Below, in pieces: positions 42,476-49,682 of a stretch of 64,000 bases of DNA (its first letter is position 1; the number at the start of each line of letters is the position of its first letter). A program made the translations under genes and the position numbers. The notes beneath the pieces were generated by a model. The model made no database searches. It saw nothing but the letters and a program-made list of their open reading frames with translations, and had not been told where the DNA came from. Origin of the DNA: Paenibacillus wynnii (lineage in GTDB: Bacteria > Bacillota > Bacilli > Paenibacillales > Paenibacillaceae); assembly GCF_000757885.1 (NCBI RefSeq), contig NZ_JQCR01000002.1, forward strand, positions 62,001 to 126,000. Direction: 5' to 3'.

Positions 42476-43693
42476 TTAGTTCCGGGCTGTAAACTCTGTG
42501 ACGGCCTCACTCATCAGATTCATCCCCAGCAGCAGCGCATCCCGTCCGGGATGACTGAAGTTGAGTCGAATATGTCCTCCTCCGCCTTCTACACAGCATA
42601 ATGGACCCGGCAAGAATGCCACACCTTTACTCAAGGCACATTTTAACAATGAGTTTGCATCAAGGCCTTGAGGAAGTGCAACCCACAGGAACATCCCTCC
42701 TTTTGGCAGATCGTATGAGCTGCCCTTCCAAGCAGGACGCTTTAACAGCTCTGCCATCAGCTTCAATCGGGTATGATATTCACGGTTCAGCAAGGCAATA
42801 TGCTCACGCAAATCGAAGGAAGAAACATCAAGCAGATGATATAAGAGCCTCTGGTTCAGTGGGCTTGACTGCCAGTCAGCCATACCTTTGGCCGCAGACA
42901 TCATGCTGATGAGTTCCGGACTCCCTGCTGCCCAGCCCGTCCGCAGTGCAGGTGCAACGGTCTTGCTGAAGGAGCCGATATAGAGCACATGACCACCGTG
43001 ACTGACATTCTCCAGAGCATAAAGTGACGGATATCGCTTCGCAGGATGCTGATCATATTTTTCAAAATGAAGATCTCCATAGGAGTCATCCTCCACGATC
43101 AGCACGTTGTGCGCAGCACAAAGCTCCAGTACTTCCTTGCGCCGCTCCAAGCTCCATAGATTGCCACTAGGATTCGAGAAGCTTGGTGCTGCGAACAGCA
43201 TCTTAGGCCGATACTTCTTAATCTGTGAGAGCAAATGATCAGGAAGCAGACCCTCTCGATCTCCTTGTACAGGTATGATAAGGGCCCCTTGCATTCTCAG
43301 AGCTTGCAGACAACCCGGAGAAGTCGGATGTTCCACAAGTACACGATCCCCCGAGTCGAGGTATACCCGAGACAACAAATCAACAGCCTGCTGGCTTCCC
43401 GTAGTAAGTAACACGCCGCCTTCGTTAACAGTTACCCCCTTGGATTTGAACCAATCCCCTGTAAGCCACTCCCGCAGCGGTCCATAACCTGCAGGATCAC
43501 CATACTGGAGCGCCTCTGCATTAGCTGTAATGACGTTGGAAGCAGCCTCTGCCAGCAAGGATAATGGAAATAATTCCTCTGCAGGCAGTTCCTCTGCCAG
43601 TGATATTAAGGAGCCTCTTCTCATTTGGGTCCGTATACTTAACAGCGGTGATGACTGAAGCGTATGTGCGCGAGCGGAAAACTCATATTTCAT
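42476..43693 (-). CDS. PLP-dependent aminotransferase, 2-aminoadipate/MocR-type catalytic domain
   Basis: The 405-residue fold-type I aminotransferase has the PLP lysine in IGSFSKTVAPALRTGW, the cofactor Asp in VEDDSYGDLHF and the family motifs LTTGSQQAVDLL and PSFSNPSGNLWS. It equals the aminotransferase half of MocR regulators but lacks the N-terminal helix-turn-helix, like LysN-type 2-oxoadipate/aromatic aminotransferases. AAGGGGGACGCTTT precedes the ATG. The substrate cannot be assigned. Confidence 0.8.
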   Translation of the reverse strand: MKYEFSARAHTLQSSPLLSIRTQMRRGSLISLAEELPAEELFPLSLLAEAASNVITANAEALQYGDPAGYGPLREWLTGDWFKSKGVTVNEGGVLLTTGSQQAVDLLSRVYLDSGDRVLVEHPTSPGCLQALRMQGALIIPVQGDREGLLPDHLLSQIKKYRPKMLFAAPSFSNPSGNLWSLERRKEVLELCAAHNVLIVEDDSYGDLHFEKYDQHPAKRYPSLYALENVSHGGHVLYIGSFSKTVAPALRTGWAAGSPELISMMSAAKGMADWQSSPLNQRLLYHLLDVSSFDLREHIALLNREYHTRLKLMAELLKRPAWKGSSYDLPKGGMFLWVALPQGLDANSLLKCALSKGVAFLPGPLCCVEGGGGHIRLNFSHPGRDALLLGMNLMSEAVTEFTARN

Positions 43694-43760
43694 AAAGCGT
43701 CCCCCTTCCTTGGTACCAAGAATATTCCGGCTGGAACGGCAATATGTCGTCCTGCTGACG

Positions 43761-44417
43761 CTACGCGTATATTTGCTTGTTTTGTCTGGAAAAAAGCGCG
43801 AATTTCTCTATAGCCTGTGCTCTAGTAGAGACGTTCAGCTTCACGTAGATCTTCCGTAAGTAATTATCAATGGAACGCCGACTAACCTCGATTTCCAGAG
43901 CTATTTTATCATAGGTAATCCCCTGGACAATCCGCTCCATTATAAAAGTCTCTGTAGCCGTCAATTGCAGCAACCCGTCATACACTTCAGAGGATGTGAC
44001 AGGAAGGAAGCCTTTATTCATCCATTCAAGAGGCATGGAGAGGAATCCCTCCCTTAGACCTTGGATCAGTTGCAGCAGTTGCCGTGGTGAAGCCCCCTTA
44101 GATAACAATCCACTGGCCCCAAGCTCCATAAGCGGCTGAAGAAGTTCCATAGCATCATCATCTGTCATTACTACAAAATGAGACGTTGGCGAGCTTCTTT
44201 TCATATCCAAAAGCACACCTACTACCTCGCCCTCCGGCATGCGGTAATCCATTAAAATTAACTCCGGATGCTTATCCTGAACCATTTCGGCGCAGTCACT
44301 CCATGAAGAGCACATCCCCACAACACTCAGCTCTCCGCCTTCCTCTAAAATCAGTTTCGTCCCCAGCATACTTGTGGGATGACAGCCCACAAGTACCACC
44401 TGCCATACCTTCATCAT
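43761..44417 (-). CDS. Orphan LuxR/NarL-type response regulator with an atypical receiver
   Basis: The 218-residue protein has a receiver domain and a C-terminal LuxR helix-turn-helix (LTATETFIMERIVQGITYDKI; SRRSIDNYLRKIYVKL). The phospho-acceptor Asp (ILMDYRMPEG) and Lys (LLSKGAS) are present, but the acidic pair that binds magnesium is replaced by VGCHP. No kinase gene is adjacent. It may work without phosphorylation. AGGAGG lies eleven bases before the ATG. Confidence 0.75.
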   Translation of the reverse strand: MMKVWQVVLVGCHPTSMLGTKLILEEGGELSVVGMCSSWSDCAEMVQDKHPELILMDYRMPEGEVVGVLLDMKRSSPTSHFVVMTDDDAMELLQPLMELGASGLLSKGASPRQLLQLIQGLREGFLSMPLEWMNKGFLPVTSSEVYDGLLQLTATETFIMERIVQGITYDKIALEIEVSRRSIDNYLRKIYVKLNVSTRAQAIEKFALFSRQNKQIYA

Positions 44418-44697
44418 TGACGCCTAGACCTCCTGCTATATATGTATTTAACCAGAGTGGATAGCGCCGTAGCGTTTCCGTATTAAACGTTAGCAAGGAT
44501 GCATGATGACTTGTAAGAATTTTCCCTATTTTACCTTGTATACGCCCATCAGATATTCCATTCTATAGTAATTCTATCCTAGTAGTTTATTAGGATGCAA
44601 TTACTTTTTACCCATATTCTGTTCTCTTTCACTTTTGCGAAATAAGTTGAAGTCTGATAGAATGGTGACTTGAAAAAATATAGCTTGAGGTGATGAA

Positions 44698-45108
44698 ATG
44701 CAGGCGTCAACGGAATCGTCCCCGGTACACTCACGCCGCACGTCCACAACGAGAAACGGCCCTTCCGTCAAATGGTTTATGCTATTCTGGGTACTTATGA
44801 TTGGACTAAGCGTATATGCGGTTTACAGCTATACCAACCATTTGAAGGATCAAGTACTGGGTCAGCTAAGCCAGCAGAGCCAGCAGCAGCTTAATCTTTT
44901 GAAGGCAGACTATGAGGCGAAGATTACCGTACTTTCTTCAGATGTGCAGGAGCTTCAGAGCACAGTACAATCTTTTAACGAACTCTTAACTTTTACGAAG
45001 GATAATGCAAGTGCAAAGACGGACAATAGCAATAAGTTGTACACGCAATTAAGCGAGGTTCGCAAGCAGCTTGACACCCTGAAGAAAGAGATGGATCTAC
45101 TCAAATGA
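44698..45108 (+). CDS. Single-pass membrane protein with coiled coil
   Basis: The 136-residue protein has a short basic cytosolic tail and one membrane segment (FMLFWVLMIGLSVYAVYSY). An external coiled coil follows (LGQLSQQSQQQLNLLKADY to the end). GAGGTGATGAA precedes the ATG. It overlaps the next gene by four bases (ATGA), implying joint function with the glycosidase at the cell surface. Confidence 0.6.
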   Translation: MQASTESSPVHSRRTSTTRNGPSVKWFMLFWVLMIGLSVYAVYSYTNHLKDQVLGQLSQQSQQQLNLLKADYEAKITVLSSDVQELQSTVQSFNELLTFTKDNASAKTDNSNKLYTQLSEVRKQLDTLKKEMDLLK

Positions 45109-46172
45109 TTACCCCTGTTAAAAGAATTAACCGCTTCTTCATGCTTACTACAGCGCCGTTTATAGGTCTGCTCTTGTGTCTATGGATCTATCAGCCGCCA
45201 CTTCAGCTAGATTTGAGGATTAGCCAATACGCACCGGTTACAGGCCCTCTTCAGGAGACAGCTGCGCTCAAAGGCGACCTAACCAAGGCGCAGTCAGCAG
45301 CCGCTTATACTATTAAAACTGTTAGTACCAGTGCTAAAGTGTACAAGCAGACAACGACTACAATGAATGCTCTTGTGAGTACAGCTACAGCCCAGACTAC
45401 CCGTCCTAAGTTCATATATAACCGCCGGATATCGGCAAAGCTAGGTTCTCCTGAGGAGGTTATCAGCAGCAGCCGTATTTCAATAGAGCTGTACCGGATG
45501 AATCCCGGGAATTATAAAGGCTATGCTCTAAAAATCAAGCTGAAGGATCCATCAGCAATGGCGATGAGCCTTGGTAAAGAGACCCCCGGAGGATCAGAAA
45601 CCACAATGCAGGCTGTAAGTCGCCACGGCGCAGTTGCCGGGATAAATGCCGGCGGGTTTGCGGATAAAGGCGGTAAACGTTATCCTCTGAGCACAACCAT
45701 TATCGGCGGACATTATCTAACTGGCTTCGAATCCAGCTATAAGGACCTCAGCTTCGTTGGATTGAACAAATCGGGGAAGTTGATTGGAGGCAAGTTCTAC
45801 AGTCAAAGCCAGCTTGATAAGCTTGATCCGGCTTTTGGTGCTACATTTGTCCCTGTATTACTACAAAACAGCATCAAAATACCTATACCCGAGAAATGGA
45901 AGGCAAGCCCCAAACGGGCGCCCCGCACGGTTATGGGAAAATATAAGGATGACCAATTGCTTGTCTTGGTAGCCGATGGATATAACGAAAATGGAAGCTC
46001 CGGCGCTACACTGGAGGAAATTCAGAATAAACTTTATGGCATGGGAGTAACCGATGCCTATAATTTAGACGGAGGCGGATCCTCCTCTTTGATCTTCAAC
46101 GGAAAAGTTGTGAACAAACCTTCAGATGGAAATTTACGGCCCGTCCCAACAAATTTCTTGTTTTTCGAATGA
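45105..46172 (+). CDS. Phosphodiester glycosidase (NAGPA) family protein
   Basis: The 355-residue protein has an N-terminal signal/anchor (FFMLTTAPFIGLLLCLWIY), a low-complexity spacer (residues 50-100) and a NAGPA domain. Diagnostic motifs are GAVAGINAGGF and the terminal AYNLDGGGSSSLIF. Related proteins cleave GlcNAc-phosphodiester bonds, and in Gram-positives probably act on cell-wall glycans or teichoic acids outside the membrane. It is coupled to the coiled-coil membrane gene upstream. Confidence 0.8.
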   Translation: MITPVKRINRFFMLTTAPFIGLLLCLWIYQPPLQLDLRISQYAPVTGPLQETAALKGDLTKAQSAAAYTIKTVSTSAKVYKQTTTTMNALVSTATAQTTRPKFIYNRRISAKLGSPEEVISSSRISIELYRMNPGNYKGYALKIKLKDPSAMAMSLGKETPGGSETTMQAVSRHGAVAGINAGGFADKGGKRYPLSTTIIGGHYLTGFESSYKDLSFVGLNKSGKLIGGKFYSQSQLDKLDPAFGATFVPVLLQNSIKIPIPEKWKASPKRAPRTVMGKYKDDQLLVLVADGYNENGSSGATLEEIQNKLYGMGVTDAYNLDGGGSSSLIFNGKVVNKPSDGNLRPVPTNFLFFE

Positions 46173-46274
46173 ATATTAGAGGTTGTCAATGCGACATATC
46201 ACATTTAGATTTATTTTTTTGAAGAGGCAGGTTATAATGTAAATAACGAATTCAGTTCTATGGAGGTGCCAAGC

Positions 46275-46379
46275 ATGACATTCTCTTTAACCTTTTGGAT
46301 TGTTACTTTCGTATTTGTATTATTTATGGCCGGCATCCTCACCTCATCTTACAATGACGACAAAACAAAAGGTCTGTAG
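46275..46379 (+). CDS. 34-residue membrane peptide
   Basis: The frame MTFSLTFWIVTFVFVLF... encodes one membrane helix and the polar end SSYNDDKTKGL. TATGGAGGTGCCAAGC gives a strong ribosome site, and TATAAT lies at 46233-46238. A strong terminator follows. It is probably a real small membrane protein of unknown role. Confidence 0.55.
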   Translation: MTFSLTFWIVTFVFVLFMAGILTSSYNDDKTKGL

Positions 46380-46433
46380 ACACTGGCCCCTCTTTTAGAT
46401 AGGGGACTTCTTGCGGCGGATCTGCTTACCAAC

Positions 46434-46480
46434 AAAAAAAGGAAGAGCGCCGCAAAATGATGCGGTGCTCTTCCTTTTTG
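46434..46480. terminator. Strong bidirectional terminator
   Basis: AAAAAGGAAGAGC-GCCGCA pairs with TGCGG-T-GCTCTTCCTTTTT. Confidence 0.85.
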
Positions 46481-46527
46481 AACCCTTATGCCTTAAAAAC
46501 TCTGAAAGAAAAAATATCTCTCAGCTC

Positions 46528-46782
46528 TTAAGCATGTCTTTGCAATTGAGTCATTTCGGTCATGCATTGAGCGCAAATATAACGTTCTTTATATTCGCTT
46601 ACCTCTTCCATAGATCCGCAAAAAACACACTTCGGACGATACCGTTCTAAAATGATATGGTCACCTTGGACCAAAATTTCAACCGGATCTCCCTCATTCA
46701 TTTGATACCTTTTACGAAGGGATTTAGGTAGAACAATTCTACCCAGCTGATCCACTTTTCTAACCACGCCAGCAGGTTTCAT
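46528..46782 (-). CDS. AbrB/Abh-type transition-state regulator
   Basis: About 84 residues. The N-terminal swapped-hairpin AbrB domain is clear (GVVRKVDQLGRIVLPKSLRK; GDPVEILVQGDHIILERY). The C-terminus has CVFCGS and CAQCM, as in AbrB of Bacillus. The ATG at 46782 is preferred over 46809 by conservation (MKPAGVVRKVD) and a GAGAGGTG ten bases upstream. The protein represses stationary-phase genes in growing cells and is normally switched off by Spo0A. Confidence 0.85.
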   Translation of the reverse strand: MKPAGVVRKVDQLGRIVLPKSLRKRYQMNEGDPVEILVQGDHIILERYRPKCVFCGSMEEVSEYKERYICAQCMTEMTQLQRHA

Positions 46783-46907
46783 ATCGTAACTTACACCTCT
46801 CCTGTTCAACTATTTATAACAACCTATTATTATTTTCGGCTCTATGAAATGATTTCGTTATAAAAATGTCGAATCCTGCTGAAAAAAATAATAAACTGTG
46901 ATTTCTT

Positions 46908-47372
46908 TTAGACAAGTTCCGGAAAATCAAGCTGACGTAGCGCTTCATAGACAATTATGGCTGCTGAGTTTGACAAATTAAGGGATCTAACGGCATCACT
47001 CATCGGCATACGAATTCTCGTTTCTTTTCCCGCTTCCAAAATATCCTCTGACAACCCCTTAGTTTCTTTACCGAAAACAAAAAAGTCCCCATCCTGGTAA
47101 TTGAAATCACAATATCTTTTTTCAGCCTTGGTTGTGGCATAGAAAAAGCGACCGTCCTTGTACTTCTCCAGCACTTCATCAAAAGAATCATGATACTCCA
47201 GGTTGACGGCATGCCAGTAATCCAGACCCGCCCGCTTCAAGGAAGCATCATCTGTACGAAATCCAAGCGGTCGAACCAGATGAAGATGAACGCCTGTTGC
47301 TGCGCAGGTTCGGGAAATATTGCCGGTGTTGGCCGGAATTTCCGGTTCAACCAGCACAATGTGTAGTGCCAT
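46908..47372 (-). CDS. trmL: tRNA (cytidine/uridine-34-2'-O)-methyltransferase TrmL
   Basis: The 154-residue SPOUT methyltransferase modifies the wobble base of tRNA-Leu. Motifs are LVEPEIPANTGNISRTCAATG, FVFGKETKGL, IRMPMSDAVRSLNLSNSAAI. The length matches the minimal SPOUT fold. It is a single gene between AbrB and serC. Confidence 0.9.
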   Translation of the reverse strand: MALHIVLVEPEIPANTGNISRTCAATGVHLHLVRPLGFRTDDASLKRAGLDYWHAVNLEYHDSFDEVLEKYKDGRFFYATTKAEKRYCDFNYQDGDFFVFGKETKGLSEDILEAGKETRIRMPMSDAVRSLNLSNSAAIIVYEALRQLDFPELV

Positions 47373-47457
47373 GTGTAGGTAATTCCTCTCTGCATATGCA
47401 TATATGTAATAATTATAGTACCCAGTACCCTAAAATTCTAGTTCCATTAAAACAGAA

Positions 47458-47484
47458 AACCTTCCACCATGAAGGCGGAAGGTT
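47458..47484 (-). terminator. serC terminator
   Basis: On the minus strand AACCTTCCGCC and GGTGGAAGGTT pair around TTCAT, followed by TTCTGTTTT. Confidence 0.75.
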
Positions 47485-47499
47485 AGTGATTAAGTTCAA

Positions 47500-48588
47500 T
47501 TAACCTTGAGTTTGACGGAAATGATTCATGAAATCAACCAGTACCTTAATATTTTCATAAGGAACCGCATTGTAGATGGAAGCACGCAGACCGCCTACAC
47601 TCCGATGACCCTTAAGTCCGATGAAGCCTTCTTTTTCTGCAGCTTTGACGAATTGCTTCTCTGCATCTTCGGATTGCATACGGAAGGTCACATTCATGAT
47701 GGAGCGGCTGCCTTGTTCTGCAACTCCGCGGTAGTATCCGTCGCTTCCGTCTATTGTGTTATATAGAAGCCCCGCTTTATCGCGGTTTTTGGATTCAACA
47801 CCAGCCAAACCACCCTGTTCACCGATCCATTTCAATACTTCGTTCACCATATATATTGAGTAGGATGGAGGAGTATTGTAAAGTGAATTATTGTTATAAT
47901 GGGTGCTGTAACGCAAAATTGTCGGGATATTGGAAGGTGATTCAGCAATCATTTCTTCCTTGGCAATCACTACTGTTACACCGGACGGCCCGAGGTTTTT
48001 TTGTGCACCTGCATAAATTAAACCGAATTTATTAATATCAAAGGAGCGGCTCAGAATATCACTGGACATATCCCCAATCAAAGGAATAGAGCCCGAATCC
48101 GGAAACTCTGCATATTGCGTACCCTCAATCGTTTCATTGGAGGTCACATGCAGATATGCTGCATTGTCTGCGGCCTGGATTGACTTTAAGTCTGGGATGG
48201 CGAGGAAAGATTTATCCTCCGAAGAAGCAGCTACATGAGCGCCTCCAGCTAATTTGGCTTCTTTATAAGCTTTGTCTGCCCAACTGCCTGACATTACATA
48301 GCTCCCTACTTGTCCCGCAGAGATAAAGTTCATTGGGATCATAGCAAACTGGGTGCTGGCACCGCCTTGTAAGAATAATACCTTGTAGCCTTCTGGATTG
48401 CCAAAGAGTGATAGTAGGCGTTCCTGAGCTTCATTATGCACAGATTCGTATATTACCCCCCGATGCGACATCTCCATAATGGACATTCCACTTTCTCGGA
48501 AATCCACAAACTCTGCTTGTGCACGCTCCAGTACTTCTAAAGGTAGCGCCGCCGGACCGGCATTAAAATTATATGCTCTCTTGCTCAA
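47500..48588 (-). CDS. serC: Phosphoserine aminotransferase SerC
   Basis: SerC makes 3-phosphoserine from 3-phosphohydroxypyruvate and glutamate in serine synthesis. The family opening RAYNFNAGPAALP and the PLP lysine in YAGAQKNLGPSG are present, as is HRSVGGLRASIYNA at the end. TTG 48588 is the best start: GGGGAGAG lies just upstream and the product is then 362 residues, the family length. Upstream in-frame ATGs would add a hydrophobic tail foreign to SerC. No serine or T-box leader was recognised. Confidence 0.9.
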   Translation of the reverse strand: MSKRAYNFNAGPAALPLEVLERAQAEFVDFRESGMSIMEMSHRGVIYESVHNEAQERLLSLFGNPEGYKVLFLQGGASTQFAMIPMNFISAGQVGSYVMSGSWADKAYKEAKLAGGAHVAASSEDKSFLAIPDLKSIQAADNAAYLHVTSNETIEGTQYAEFPDSGSIPLIGDMSSDILSRSFDINKFGLIYAGAQKNLGPSGVTVVIAKEEMIAESPSNIPTILRYSTHYNNNSLYNTPPSYSIYMVNEVLKWIGEQGGLAGVESKNRDKAGLLYNTIDGSDGYYRGVAEQGSRSIMNVTFRMQSEDAEKQFVKAAEKEGFIGLKGHRSVGGLRASIYNAVPYENIKVLVDFMNHFRQTQG

Positions 48589-48697
48589 AATCTCTCCCCA
48601 CCCTTTCTCTCCTATGAATATGGATATGGATATGATAGCAATAATCTTACACACCATCAAGTATAATTATTCACATAGGGAGTCAAATTGGACATAT

Positions 48698-49582
48698 TTA
48701 TACGTAGAAAAACTGATATGTTCTGCTCCAATGCTGACTTTGTCCCGGTGCCAGTTCTATATTTACAAAGACCTCTGGAGAAATTACATGACGTCCCCCC
48801 CACAGCGCAATCCGTGCCACCTGGAAGTCTCCACTCTCTCTGACCCCCAGTCCGCTCGGCTTATGAAGCAGCTCCCAATTGCAGTTTCCGTCCGCATTTT
48901 CCCATCCCCCCAGCTTACAGTAAAAGGGTCTATCCGGACTCTTATTCCAACTTATTCTGCCCTTTGAGATCTGTAATAATTCAGATGTATACGCGGATTC
49001 TGGTTCCTCAATCCTAACGCTTCCAGGAAGCCTAAGCTCATAGCCATAATCAACTTCATGATTATCTATCCCAATAAAATTGTGTATATATTCCTCTGTC
49101 TGAAAATGCTGCGACCCTTTATTGTGCATTTTATAGGAGATATTCAACTTATCGTGACAGAGCGAAATGGTTTTGGTCAGCTGAATGCTATACCCGCGGC
49201 ACTCCAGGGGTTGTATCGTATATTGAATTTCATGAAGACCAGCCTCCACATTCACTTTGAATGGGTTAACTAGATAGTCAGTATTGAATTGATAAGGATA
49301 ATTATTCTGCTTCTGCAGCAAACCTACACCAGGCTTCGGGAACCATCCGCCTACCGGGGCGGTATCATATCCAATTGCCCGGGAAATGCCAAACTCATTG
49401 CATAGCCCTTGTCCTCCGGTACCCTTCCCGGAAATGAGACTTTCAGGTACACAGAAGGTATGTTTCCCTGGTTCCAGGGTTACTTGCGTAATAAAACCGG
49501 TCCTGTCAAAGCGAGAACCCTTGTAATCTACCAGATCAGCAATATCAACGGTTAGAATTCCGTTCGACAGTGCATATCCCAT
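48698..49582 (-). CDS. Galactose-mutarotase-like protein
   Basis: The 294-residue protein is beta-rich. It contains segments typical of the aldose-1-epimerase superfamily (ISYKMHNKGSQHFQTEEYIHNF; ELAPGQSQHWSRTYQFFY), although the catalytic residues are not certain. It lies 100 bp downstream of a GH94 phosphorylase on the same strand, behind a terminator, so a sugar-related role fits. Confidence 0.55.
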   Translation of the reverse strand: MGYALSNGILTVDIADLVDYKGSRFDRTGFITQVTLEPGKHTFCVPESLISGKGTGGQGLCNEFGISRAIGYDTAPVGGWFPKPGVGLLQKQNNYPYQFNTDYLVNPFKVNVEAGLHEIQYTIQPLECRGYSIQLTKTISLCHDKLNISYKMHNKGSQHFQTEEYIHNFIGIDNHEVDYGYELRLPGSVRIEEPESAYTSELLQISKGRISWNKSPDRPFYCKLGGWENADGNCNWELLHKPSGLGVRESGDFQVARIALWGGRHVISPEVFVNIELAPGQSQHWSRTYQFFYV

Positions 49583-49631
49583 GTGAGTCGCATCCTTTCA
49601 TTGAGAATCCAGATAAACTTTCAAACTTGTT

Positions 49632-49672
49632 AAAAACGTCCGCTACCGCCTCATGCTGCGGTGCGGACGTTT
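49632..49672 (-). terminator. Terminator of the GH94 gene
   Basis: On the minus strand ACGTCCGCACCGC pairs with GCGGTAGCGGACGT, followed by TTTTAAC. Confidence 0.8.
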
Positions 49673-49682
49673 CTTTTCTTCG

